NCBI RefSeq assembly: GCF_027105055.1
Contig: NZ_CP114264.1
Coordinates: 2,666,001-2,730,000, forward strand
Source of the DNA: Acinetobacter sp. TR3
Lineage (GTDB): Bacteria; Pseudomonadota; Gammaproteobacteria; Pseudomonadales; Moraxellaceae
Direction: 5' to 3'
Length of the DNA: 64,000 nucleotides
The notes under the pieces were generated by a model, which had not been told where the DNA came from, ran no database searches, and worked only from the letters and a program-made list of their open reading frames with translations. Both the position numbers and the translations under genes were made by a program. Positions 1 through 12,509 of the stretch are shown here, piece by piece (positions within the stretch are counted from its first letter, which is position 1; each line of letters starts with the position of its first letter).

Positions 1-404
1 AAGACCTTTGTGAAAAGGATCATCTGTTAGTGGATTTCCATCACCGCTTTATTCCAACGATAGGAGACTTCGTTGCTGCAATGCAGGATATTCCGACTGA
101 TGGACTGGCTAAACGCCTCGAAAAATTCCATTCAGATGTGATTGATGACCCAAAGCTATCAGCAACACTACTCTCTCCATTATCAGTGACAGGACAACTA
201 AAATCTTTACTGATCACTCACAATAGTTGGTTTATCAATACCATTCTTCCCATGATGGGAAAAAGCGAAGCTAAATTTATTGATTTTGATATTAGTCCAG
301 ACTTCTTTTTCAATCCAATGCGTTTTGAACTCTGGATGGACAATGGGATAGTCGTCCCGCCAAGTGCAGCCAAACTGCAAGAATTAAAAACTAAAATTGC
401 TTAA
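1..404 (+). CDS. Unrecognised protein, C-terminal part
   Basis: The reading frame is open from the first complete codon (position 3) to the TAA at 402-404, so this is the 3' part of a gene that begins before the window. A GTG at position 30 could serve as a start, but it has no clear ribosome binding site and the frame continues upstream. The visible part is about 134 residues, soluble in character, with no membrane segment or signal peptide. It holds an alpha-helical stretch rich in Leu and Lys and a C-terminal region with several Phe/Pro residues. I do not recognise a family. The next gene starts 17 bases downstream on the same strand behind a good ribosome binding site, so the two are probably co-transcribed. 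Confidence 0.6.
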   Translation, partial: DLCEKDHLLVDFHHRFIPTIGDFVAAMQDIPTDGLAKRLEKFHSDVIDDPKLSATLLSPLSVTGQLKSLLITHNSWFINTILPMMGKSEAKFIDFDISPDFFFNPMRFELWMDNGIVVPPSAAKLQELKTKIA

Positions 405-421
405 TTAAAGGGGAAATAAAT

Positions 422-1159
422 ATGAGCAATATCCAATACGTGATTCGTCAAAACGACTTTGCTTACAATGATGAATGGCATCTGACCAATTGCGTTTCAA
501 CTGGGGCGATCAAACAGATTTATACAGATAAGGCTGACGCTGAAAAGGCATACAAATCATTAGTCGTTGAAGGCTTATACTATGATGAATTATGTAACTA
601 TGATATTGGCAACGGTGAAGCAGATGATGAAATCTACGAAAAACTTGAAGCTTTAATTTTAGAAAAAACAGGAAAAACTTTTAATATAGATGATGGTGAA
701 ATTCCTAAATTAAATGAAGATGATGCTTTTGAATTTGCTAAAATCTCAGGTATTGTCTGGTACCAATTATTGGAAGTTGATGCATCACAGCCCTGCTATG
801 TACTCTGGATCAACTCTGAAGAAGACTATTTTAGTGGTTACGAAACTGGCAGCATTATTTCTAGCCAAGATGAAAATTTTAGTGATGTGTCGTGGGAAGC
901 CAATATTTATGCGATGGACTATGAGTTTGAAGCTTTGATGGACAAACCACTTGCAGAGTTAAGCGATAGCCCGCTGTTATTCAAACAATTTATCGAACAA
1001 ACTCCAGATATTCGTTACGATGCTGAAAAAGACAGCATCGAGGGTATTGCACTCGACAACATAAAATTTATCGATATAAAAACTTTGAACTCATTTTTGA
1101 AACAACCTATATTTGAAATCCGCCAAATCTCTTTAGAAGAATTAGCTGAACTCGAATAA
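422..1159 (+). CDS. Unrecognised acidic protein, 245 aa
   Basis: The ATG at 422 is preceded by AAAGGGGAAA, a strong ribosome binding site, which fixes the start. The 245-residue product is very acidic (many Asp and Glu, about residues 60-110 and 130-190), has no signal peptide or membrane segment, and is probably cytoplasmic. I recognise no catalytic motif. Acidic, lineage-specific, two-gene units of this sort are sometimes immunity proteins of contact-dependent or type VI toxins, but nothing here proves that and no toxin gene is visible. It lies 17 bases after the preceding partial gene and ends in a shared bidirectional terminator with the convergent acyl-CoA dehydrogenase. Confidence 0.7.
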   Translation: MSNIQYVIRQNDFAYNDEWHLTNCVSTGAIKQIYTDKADAEKAYKSLVVEGLYYDELCNYDIGNGEADDEIYEKLEALILEKTGKTFNIDDGEIPKLNEDDAFEFAKISGIVWYQLLEVDASQPCYVLWINSEEDYFSGYETGSIISSQDENFSDVSWEANIYAMDYEFEALMDKPLAELSDSPLLFKQFIEQTPDIRYDAEKDSIEGIALDNIKFIDIKTLNSFLKQPIFEIRQISLEELAELE

Positions 1160-1169
1160 ATTTGAAAAT

Positions 1170-1198
1170 AAAAAGTGCGGAAATTAACCGCACTTTTT
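1170..1198. terminator. Bidirectional intrinsic terminator
   Basis: An 11-bp perfect stem (AAAAAGTGCGG / CCGCACTTTTT) with a 7-base loop lies between the convergent genes ending at 1159 and 1215. It has A/T tracts on both sides, so it can end transcription from either direction. Confidence 0.85.
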
Positions 1199-1214
1199 AT
1201 TCGCCATGAAGGTA

Positions 1215-2387
1215 TTAATAGCCTAACTGCTTACTAATCAAATCCTTCATGATTTCTTCAGCACCACCGCCAATCATATTCACTTTCACTTCACGATAAA
1301 TTCGTTCGGACTTGGTTCCACGCATAAAACCCATTCCACCCAAAGTTTGCACAGCAGCATCCGCACAAAATTGCATGGTACGTGTCGCTACATTTTTTGA
1401 CATCGAAATTTGTGCAATGAGGTCTGCCCCTTGCAGCTCTTTTTGCCCCATTCGATAAGCTGTATCTTCTAATAATGCTCGTGTTGTGTTCAATTGTGTT
1501 GCCATATCTACAAATTTGTGGCGAACCACCTGATGATCTACCAAGCGCTTCCCAAAAGTCTGTCGCTGCTTTGCCCAATCCAAGGCTTCCTCATAACAGA
1601 CCAAGGCATAACCATATGCCATCGCAGCTAGCCAAAAACGCTCCATATTAAAGTTATTCATAATGACTTTAAAACCAGCATTTTCCTCGCCCAACAAATG
1701 GCTAACTGGGACTTTGACATTGTCAAAATGCAAATGTGCAGTGTCTGATGCCCACCAACCCATTTTCTTTAATGGTGATTTGGTTATTCCCTTGCTATGC
1801 GCATCGACCAATAACATAGAAATCCCTTTGGCACCTTGGGCATTCTGATCCGTCTTTACAGCAACCGTATAATAATCAGCACGAATCCCTGAGGTAATAA
1901 AGGTCTTTTCACCATTCAAAATATAATGATCTCCTTCTCGAACTGCTTTGGTTTTAATTGCAGCTACATCAGAACCGCCACTAGGCTCTGTAATTGCCAA
2001 GGCTGAGATTTTTTCACCTGCAATAATCCGCGGCATAACTTCATCACGAATCTCAGGTCGAGCAAAATGATGAATGGGTGGTGTTCCAATACTATGAATC
2101 ATAAGCGAAATATGTACGCCACCAGATCCAGCTTTTGCCATCTCAATTGCTGCCAACATGACATAAAATGCGTCTGCATCAGGAATACCACCATGTTCAG
2201 CATCATAACCTAAGCCCATTAAACCGATATTTGCAGCCTTTTGATAAAGTTCTCGTGGAAATGATCCTGCTTCATCCCATTCATTCACATAAGGTGAAAT
2301 TTCTTTCTCTACAAAACGTTTGACACTGTCTGCAAAAGCCCGATGTTCAGATGTGTAATAAATCGGGTTAAGTGATAAACCATCCAT
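1215..2387 (-). CDS. Acyl-CoA dehydrogenase (copy 2 of tandem pair)
   Basis: This 390-residue FAD flavoprotein has normal length for the acyl-CoA dehydrogenase family, which introduces a trans-2,3 double bond into an acyl-CoA and passes electrons to ETF. The flavin/substrate motif ITEPSGGSD is at residues 132-140, and the helix motif WAKQRQTFGK is at 271-280. The C-terminal motif reads IGGGAEEIMKDL, so the position of the catalytic Glu in medium-chain enzymes is Gly. By analogy with long-chain and isovaleryl enzymes the base is probably a Glu of YEE at 265-267 (inference). It is a close paralogue of the gene directly upstream, with a 94-bp gap, and they probably form one transcript. The chain length or branch specificity cannot be read from the sequence. 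Confidence 0.93.
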   Translation of the reverse strand: MDGLSLNPIYYTSEHRAFADSVKRFVEKEISPYVNEWDEAGSFPRELYQKAANIGLMGLGYDAEHGGIPDADAFYVMLAAIEMAKAGSGGVHISLMIHSIGTPPIHHFARPEIRDEVMPRIIAGEKISALAITEPSGGSDVAAIKTKAVREGDHYILNGEKTFITSGIRADYYTVAVKTDQNAQGAKGISMLLVDAHSKGITKSPLKKMGWWASDTAHLHFDNVKVPVSHLLGEENAGFKVIMNNFNMERFWLAAMAYGYALVCYEEALDWAKQRQTFGKRLVDHQVVRHKFVDMATQLNTTRALLEDTAYRMGQKELQGADLIAQISMSKNVATRTMQFCADAAVQTLGGMGFMRGTKSERIYREVKVNMIGGGAEEIMKDLISKQLGY

Positions 2388-2481
2388 GCTATTTTTCCTA
2401 AATTATTATTTAACTAATTGTTCTTTTATAAATACAGCTTTAGACCAATCTCATCATGATCTAAAGCCTTTAAAATTTGGA

Positions 2482-3645
2482 TTAATAGCCCAGTTGGCGG
2501 CTGGCAAGGTCTTTCATAATTTCCTCTGCACCACCACCAATCATGTTCACTTTCACTTCACGATAGATACGTTCAGATTTTGTGCCACGCATAAAACCCA
2601 TTCCCCCTAAAGTCTGAACAGCAGCATCAGCACAGAATTGCATGGTTTGTGTTGCTACATTTTTAAGCATGCAAATTTGTGCAATCAGTTCATTACCCTG
2701 CAATTCTGGTTTTCCTAAACGATAGGCTGTATCTTCCAATAACGCACGAGTTGAAGTTAAACGTGTCGCCATATCTACTAGCTTATGACGAACAACTTGA
2801 TGATCAATCAAACGCTTACCAAATGTTTGTCTCTGCTTTGCCCAATCCAAAGCCTCCTCATAGCAAACCAACGCATAACCATAGCTACTGGCTGCAAGAA
2901 AAAATCGCTCCATGTTAAAGTTGTTCATAATGACAAAGAAGCCCATATTTTCGGCACCCAGTAAATTTTTGGCTGGCACTCGTACATCATCAAAGTGCAA
3001 ATGCGCTGTATCCGATGCCCACCAACCCATTTTATCTAGCTTTGATTTTGTAATGCCTTCACTATGCGCATCAATCAACAGCATTGAAATACCATTAGCT
3101 CCCTTAGCATTAGGATCAGTTCTCACCGCAACAGAATAATAATCCGCACGAATACCCGATGTAATAAAGGTCTTTTCACCACTGACAATATAATCGTCAC
3201 CATCTCGAACCGCTTTGGTTTTTAAAGCCGCAACATCAGAACCACCGCTAGGTTCAGTAATTGCCAATGCAGAGATTTTCTCTCCAGACAAAATTTGTGG
3301 TAAGACTTCAGCCTTAACCTCTTCTTGAGCAAAATGCTGAATTGGTGGCGTCCCAATCGTATGTGAAAGCAATGATGCCGCCAATCCACCTGACGCACAC
3401 TTCGCTAATTCAACAGAGGCAAGTAAAGTATAAAATGCATCCGTGCCCGCAATACCACCATAATTTTCATCGAAGCCAACACCGAGTAAGCCAATATCAG
3501 CAGCCTTTTTATAAAGCTCACGCGGAAAGGTTTCCGCTTCATCCCATTCATTGATAAACGGACTAATTTCCTTTTCAGTAAAGCGCCTAACACTCTCAGC
3601 AAAGGCTAAATGTTGCTCAGTGTAATATAAAGGATTGAGTAGCAT
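2482..3645 (-). CDS. Acyl-CoA dehydrogenase (copy 1 of tandem pair)
   Basis: This 387-residue acyl-CoA dehydrogenase is co-directional with and very similar to the next gene: long identical stretches cover the ITEPSGGSD flavin motif, the WWASDTAHLHFD segment, the YEEALDWAKQRQTFGK helix and the whole C-terminus through GGMGFMRGTKSERIYRE. Differences cluster in the N-terminal helical domain and around residues 85-125, which line the acyl pocket in this family, so the two copies may differ in substrate range (inference). The start is the ATG at 3645 (MLLNPLYYTE). It would be the first gene of a two-gene unit controlled by the palindrome at 3719-3734. Confidence 0.93.
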   Translation of the reverse strand: MLLNPLYYTEQHLAFAESVRRFTEKEISPFINEWDEAETFPRELYKKAADIGLLGVGFDENYGGIAGTDAFYTLLASVELAKCASGGLAASLLSHTIGTPPIQHFAQEEVKAEVLPQILSGEKISALAITEPSGGSDVAALKTKAVRDGDDYIVSGEKTFITSGIRADYYSVAVRTDPNAKGANGISMLLIDAHSEGITKSKLDKMGWWASDTAHLHFDDVRVPAKNLLGAENMGFFVIMNNFNMERFFLAASSYGYALVCYEEALDWAKQRQTFGKRLIDHQVVRHKLVDMATRLTSTRALLEDTAYRLGKPELQGNELIAQICMLKNVATQTMQFCADAAVQTLGGMGFMRGTKSERIYREVKVNMIGGGAEEIMKDLASRQLGY

Positions 3646-3718
3646 GCTTACTTCCTAGTAATTATTGATCATTGTTTTCGAGTATTTAGTGAGCACTAAG
3701 GTATCAAAACCATAAAAA

Positions 3719-3734
3719 CCAAGCAAGCGCTTGG
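3719..3734. promoter_or_regulatory. Palindromic operator candidate upstream of acyl-CoA dehydrogenases
   Basis: CCAAGC-AAGC-GCTTGG is a perfect 6-bp inverted repeat with a 4-bp centre, and it contains the self-complementary decamer CAAGCGCTTG. It lies about 75 bp upstream of the dehydrogenase start at 3645 in AT-rich DNA. GC-rich palindromes of this size are typical of TetR-family binding sites that control fatty-acid and branched-acyl catabolism. The regulator is not in this window. Confidence 0.5.
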
Positions 3735-3782
3735 CATAATTTAAAATTAAAAAATTTTAAAAGCTTGATATAAAATACAAAA

Positions 3783-4345
3783 TTATATTTTTAGTCGGCC
3801 ACGAAAACCATGAGTCGTATAATAAGATTGTGCACCATTGCGGTAAGTAAAAACTTGTCCATAACAACAATCACAAAAAATAGCACCACCTTTTTCCCGA
3901 ATATCATCTGGCGTTTTCACCCAACTCGAAGTCTTTAAATCAAAATATTCAACAGACTGTAATTGTTTATATTGTTCTTCTGTGAGCAATTCAATACCTA
4001 TTGCCTCTGCAACTTCAAGCGCATTATTTTCGGGCTTATGTTCTTTACGTGCATCTAAAACAACGCGATCATAACAAAGACTTCTACGCCCTTTTGGCGT
4101 TTCTATAGCACAATCATAAAAGACAATTTCTGATAATTTTGAGTCAAATGAAACGATATCTAGCTCTCTGCCTGTCTCTTCCATTTGATTCAACCCCCAT
4201 AGCTTTTGAGGTTTCTGTTTCAACTGATCTTCAATATCCACCCAATTTAAAGCTTGATGCCGATACATATTTTCTTCAAAACGTTTTTTAGGATCTCGAA
4301 CAACACCATCATCTGTTCAGCATTTAATTGCTTTTTCTTGGTCAT
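3783..4345 (-). pseudogene. DUF4256 family protein, frameshifted
   Basis: An intact 161-residue stretch (ATG at 4268) matches the DUF4256 family as I know it: the LWxLNxMExTG, PKGRRSxCYDR, LLTEEQY, SSWVKTP and GAxxYYxxxGFRG blocks are all present in order. The family normally has about 25 more N-terminal residues, and these are found in another frame. They begin at an ATG at 4345 (MTKKKQLNAEQMMVLFEILK) and join the main frame if the six-T run at 4284-4289 (six A in the gene) had one more base. The complete protein would be 187 residues. So either the gene carries a one-base deletion in a homopolymer or the run was miscalled. Translation from the internal ATG at 4268 could still give a shortened product. 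The function of the family is unknown. Confidence 0.75.
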
Positions 4346-4367
4346 TTTTATTCTCTAAATTTAAGCG

Positions 4368-4757
4368 TTAAACCGAACGACCATCAAAATGATTAATTTT
4401 AATACTTTCTAAATCTTTGATACATCTGATATTAATGGCATACATCTAATTGGCTTTGGATCAATACCAGTTGCATAAGGATGGATACTGTAGATCTTAC
4501 AAAAATGATGATTGATTACATGCTTATTAAATTTATATCATTAAAGTATTCTACTGAAGAAAGATTTCAAGCTAACTCATCCCAAGCCACAATAATTAAA
4601 GAAGTTAGCTTTTTCTAATTGAGTATTTACAAAATACTCCTCCGGTAAGTATCTAAAAAAGAGATTTCCACAATATTCCATTTTTGGGCTTTTATTCAAT
4701 CACGCCTAAAACTTCAAATAATTTTCTTTTTATAAACTTTAATTTATATATCTTTAA
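4368..4757 (-). pseudogene. Fragmented remnant of an unknown gene
   Basis: No single frame is open, but three minus-strand frames in succession give protein-like text. First comes a Lys-rich start (KFIKRKLFEVLGVIE), then a piece beginning SPKMEYCGNLFFRYLPEE, then WDELA followed by a TGA, then HHFCKIYSIHPYATGIDPKP, and finally DLESIKINHFDGRSV ending in TAA at 4368-4370. At least three frame changes and one stop are needed to join them. The remnant ends 22 bases before the DUF4256 start, as expected of a former operon member. I do not recognise the family. The reconstruction is by eye, and the upstream limit is uncertain. Confidence 0.45.
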
Positions 4758-4865
4758 AAAGAATCTTCAATATACTTTTTGAAAATAATAATTTTTAACT
4801 TAATTCTATGAACACTATTAATAATAGATGAGAGTATTCATAGGAAATTCAAATTTTAAGTAAAA

Positions 4866-5470
4866 TTATCCTCTGAACTGCAATGTTAATTTTTCACCAT
4901 AAATTATCGCAATTTCTTCAAGAACTTAATAAAAACGTAAATTTGAATTTTTTAATGTATCTAAAAATCCGGCCTCTTCTACAAAATAAGTTATGTTTCC
5001 ATCACAAAGCAAGCCTATTCCACAAATTTCACCATGATCATCTTCCCCTTCAAATGAAATAAAACCCACCTGTAATTGACCAAAAATATCAGGAATTGGC
5101 TCAATCTCATGCTGATCACAGAATTGTATTAAATATTCCATCAGTTCATTGGTTATAGCATTTATAAGAGGCAACTTTTCCTGATATTAATGATAATCAC
5201 TATCATAGCGACTAAAACCAAGATGAAAATTAATCTCATCTAATCGTAGATTGTCTAAATCATCATAAAATTCACCTAATGAATCGTAATGAAGCTCAAT
5301 TTCATCATACTCTTGTTCATCCTCCATAAAGGGATAATTCCAAACCTCCACAGGTAAATCCAAAGAAATAAGATTTAATTCGACTAAACGTTCAATCAGT
5401 TTTTTGTTTTGCCTATATCCCTAAATGCTTGTTTGCTAATAGGCATTAGTAAATGATAAGAAAGTGACAT
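4866..5470 (-). pseudogene. Unknown acidic protein gene, frameshift plus two internal stops
   Basis: An ATG at 5470 follows an excellent ribosome binding site (AAAAGGGGAAAAAA). The frame runs for about 24 codons to a TGA. Adding one base to the six-T run at 5400-5405 lets it continue (KKLIERLVELNLISLDLP...). It then meets an in-frame TAA near 5180, continues in the same frame through an 82-residue open stretch (5174-4926), meets a second in-frame TAA, and goes on with VLEEIAIIYGEKLTLQFRG to a final TAA at 4866-4868. Repaired, it would encode about 201 residues. It is strongly acidic (runs such as EDEQEYDEIE) and has no membrane segment. The two nonsense codons argue for real decay and not only a base-calling fault. 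No family was recognised; immunity-protein-like composition is only an impression. Confidence 0.6.
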
Positions 5471-5588
5471 TTTTTTCCCCTTTTAAATTTATAGCTATAT
5501 TAGAGGATTCTTTTTCAATAAGGAATTCTTGAAATTCTTTAAGCGACTTATATTGTCGTGTATATTTGCCTTATCTAAATATACCAAT

Positions 5589-5624
5589 AAAAAAACACCC
5601 CTAACCGTTAGGTTAGGGGTGTTT
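5589..5624 (-). terminator. rrn operon terminator
   Basis: A 14-bp perfect stem (AAACACCCCTAACC / GGTTAGGGGTGTTT, 5593-5624) with a GTTA loop lies just beyond the 5S gene. On the minus strand it is followed by a run of seven T. This is a strong intrinsic terminator for the ribosomal RNA operon. Confidence 0.93.
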
Positions 5625-5635
5625 ATAATTTAAAA

Positions 5636-5750
5636 GCTGGCGATGACTTACTCTCACATGGCAAACGCCACACTACCATCAGCGCTAAGAGGTTTCACTT
5701 CTGAGTTCGGGAAGGGATCAGGTGGTTCACTCTTGCTATTGTCGCCAGCA
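5636..5750 (-). rRNA. rrf: 5S ribosomal RNA
   Basis: This 115-base segment has the 5S features CCGAACTCAGAAGTGAAA and a terminal stem formed by GCTGGCGA and TCGCCAGC at its ends. It is the last gene of the minus-strand rRNA operon, about 175 bases after the 23S gene, and is followed directly by the terminator at 5589-5624. Confidence 0.95.
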
Positions 5751-5924
5751 AACTGTTTATGGATACTTGCTTTGGTCTTATCTATGCCAAGGCTTTTTCC
5801 AAATGAGTTATTAACGGATTAGATATTGAGTCTAACTTTGTGTTCAGCATTTTAACTAGTTTTCACACTAAATCAAGTTATGTATTGAATTTATCTTGAA
5901 TACAACAACTGTTTGGGTGTTGTA

Positions 5925-8816
<2,892 letters not shown>

Positions 8817-9181
8817 ACAACCCCAAACAGTCGTTAACACATACAAGTCAGTGTTAGCGTTGCAAACTTAATTGCTACTATTCGTTGTCTGTGAACTTAA
8901 TCACCATACAGCTTCAATCTAAATTCATATACCAAAACGCTTGATTCAGTGTTTTTGCTAGTTCTCAGATTAAATATTAATTTAACAATTACTTGTTATC
9001 TTCCTATTTAATCGAGTTTGAACAATTTATTTCAGACTCAAATTCTAATCTGTTAATGATTAACTACAGCCTCGTCAGCTTGCAGTAAACTGTGATAAAT
9101 CACAGAGATTAATAAACCAGTCAAATTAGACTGTATTCACTAAACTCTATAATCTTCTTAGCTTGTACTCTGTAAAGTACA
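8817..9181. other. 23S-tRNA internal transcribed spacer
   Basis: This 365-base AT-rich stretch lies between the 23S gene and tRNA-Ala. It contains one arm of the 23S processing stem next to the 23S 5' end. I see no further gene or tRNA in it. Confidence 0.7.
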
Positions 9182-9257
9182 TGGTGGAGACTAGGAGAGT
9201 CGAACTCCTGACCTCCTGCGTGCAAAGCAGGCGCTCTACCAACTAAGCTAAGTCCCC
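9182..9257 (-). tRNA. tRNA-Ala (TGC anticodon)
   Basis: This is a 76-base cloverleaf on the minus strand starting GGGGACTTAGC and ending in an encoded CCA. The anticodon loop CTTTGCACG gives anticodon TGC, and the T-arm GTTCGACTC is intact. It is the second spacer tRNA of the rRNA operon, between tRNA-Ile and 23S, the usual gammaproteobacterial arrangement. Confidence 0.96.
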
Positions 9258-9293
9258 AGCTTATCACTTAATGAACGATATATCTTTCAGATT

Positions 9294-9370
<77 letters not shown>

Positions 9371-9429
9371 TCAGATACATCTTCGAAGAACAACTTGTTG
9401 TGGATTCTTACCGATCGTCAATCTTTCGT

Positions 9430-10966
<1,537 letters not shown>

Positions 10967-11121
10967 TAAAATCATTAGTAGCTTATGGCTACAAATCTTG
11001 GCTCATCAATTTTCTGACTAAAAATTCGCTCAAATAAACTTCGAGAAATTTCTACCATTCAATCAATGAAATATTTTCGATCGATCAACCAGTAAAAATC
11101 CACACAAGTTGTTCTTCTATT

Positions 11122-11155
11122 CTCTTAATGATCTTCTCGATGATTCGTCATCATC
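11122..11155 (-). promoter_or_regulatory. rrn leader antitermination element (boxB/boxA-like)
   Basis: In the transcribed leader a small hairpin (GATGAT-loop-ATCATC, 11139-11155) is followed by GATCATTAAGAG (11122-11133). The order hairpin then conserved box then 16S processing stem matches the boxB-boxA layout of enterobacterial rrn leaders. The box differs from the E. coli consensus, so this is assigned by position more than by sequence. Confidence 0.4.
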
Positions 11156-11169
11156 AAGCTAGGTCGGCT

Positions 11170-11197
11170 ATGTTACTCTAATCTAAACTAAAGTCAA
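11170..11197 (-). promoter_or_regulatory. rrn operon promoter
   Basis: Read on the minus strand, TTGACT (11197-11192), a 16-base spacer, then TAACAT (11175-11170). It is followed by a G/C-rich discriminator (GCCGACC) of the type seen in stringently controlled promoters and preceded by an A/T-rich tract (TTTAAAAAATAT) that could be an UP element. Transcription should start near 11162, about 200 bases before the 16S gene. RelA, encoded later in this window, would be expected to influence it through ppGpp. Confidence 0.75.
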
Positions 11198-11529
11198 CAG
11201 GTAATTTCGATATTTTTTAAACCTACCAATCAACCCAAGAATCTAACCTTTCTAGCCAAATCCTTGTTTCTCAACAAGTTTTTATCTGCATCACCGCCGA
11301 TGGATGTGCATTCTACAGTATTCCCTACCCAATACAACCCCCTTTCCTAATCTTTTTATTTAAGTGAACGTTTTTAAACCAAAATCACAATTTTTCTTAT
11401 ATTTTTCGACCGAATTTGTTTTAATAATAAGAGAACAACTAAACTGTATACCTCATATCTATGTTTTGCGTCATGCAGCGCAATCATTCTAATGACTGTA
11501 TTTCGCTCTAATGGCGATGAAGGACTTAT
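11198..11529. other. Divergent intergenic region between rrn and mlaA
   Basis: About 330 AT-rich bases separate the rrn promoter and the mlaA start. It should hold upstream activating sequence for rrn and the mlaA promoter. I see no open reading frame or RNA gene that I can support. Confidence 0.5.
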
Positions 11530-12414
11530 ATGCATTACTCAAATTATATCTTGCTTGGGCTGTTAACCGCTGGGGCATGCTCACCTGTATTAGCACAAGA
11601 AGTTCAAAACGAGCCATCTATTCAAAAAAGCTCAGTGGCAAATACCAACAATCAACAATCGACATCGACTATTCAAGCCATAAAAGATTTAAAACATATC
11701 ACTAGAAATGATTTAAAGGTCAATGCAAACGCTGCTCAACCTGATGCTGTAAAAGATCCTTTACAACCATTAAATAGACAGATCTTTGCTTTAAATGATG
11801 CTTTGGATCGTAATTTATTAAAACCTATTGCAATACAATATGTAGCAAAAGTTCCAGAAGAAGTCCGTACCCCTTATCGCCAATTTAGAAAAAATCTAGG
11901 TGAACCTTGGAATGCAGTCAACCAATTAATCCAAGGACGACCAACTCGCGCTGCCAAGACATTAGGTCGCTTCACGATTAATACACTTACAACACTAGGT
12001 TTTTCTGATCCTGCTCGTCGTTTAGGCCTAACCACTGAAGAGGAAAGTTTTGGCGTCACTTTAGGTTACTACGGTGTACCATCAGGTCCTTATGTGATGC
12101 TGCCATTTTTTGGTCCAAGCACATTCCGTGACGGTTTTGGTTTAGCAACAGATCGTTTTGGTCGCCCACAAAAATATTTATTAGATGATCAAGAAGGTAT
12201 TTATTGGTCTACTAATTTATTACAAGCAATTGATGCTCGCTCACAAATTTTGGATATTGAAGAAAGCTTAAAAGGTGATAAATATTCAATGATCCGTGAT
12301 TTTTACTTACAACGTAAAGCCTTCCAAATTGCTGAAAAGCATGGAGATTCGGCAGATGTTTCATTTGTAAGTGACGAAAATGACAATAACGATCAATCAG
12401 GTGATGACAAATAA
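11530..12414 (+). CDS. mlaA: Phospholipid-binding lipoprotein MlaA (VacJ family)
   Basis: MlaA is the outer-membrane component of the Mla pathway that removes mislocalised phospholipids from the outer leaflet and hands them to periplasmic MlaC. The 294-residue product has an N-terminal export signal. LLTAGAC at residues 11-17 could be a lipobox, though SPVLA-Q just after it also resembles a signal peptidase I site. The family core runs from DPLQPLNRQIFALNDALDR (about 75-95) through LGYYGVPSGPYVMLPFFGPSTFRD (about 178-201). The start at 11530 has AAGG six bases upstream. The rest of the pathway (mlaFEDCB) is not in the window. The C-terminal tail is Asp/Asn-rich and probably disordered. Confidence 0.93.
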   Translation: MHYSNYILLGLLTAGACSPVLAQEVQNEPSIQKSSVANTNNQQSTSTIQAIKDLKHITRNDLKVNANAAQPDAVKDPLQPLNRQIFALNDALDRNLLKPIAIQYVAKVPEEVRTPYRQFRKNLGEPWNAVNQLIQGRPTRAAKTLGRFTINTLTTLGFSDPARRLGLTTEEESFGVTLGYYGVPSGPYVMLPFFGPSTFRDGFGLATDRFGRPQKYLLDDQEGIYWSTNLLQAIDARSQILDIEESLKGDKYSMIRDFYLQRKAFQIAEKHGDSADVSFVSDENDNNDQSGDDK

Positions 12415-12509
12415 TCTCTGAGGAACTTTAAATGATAGACTTATGTATTAATTTAAAGTTTTAGCAATACTATGTTTTTCATCATATTTCATCTATGATG
12501 AATTAAAAA

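Noticed and set aside
4926..5174. Separate 82-residue gene with TTG start
   Set aside because: It is in the same frame as coding-like text before and after it, separated only by TAA codons, so it reads as the middle of a pseudogene.
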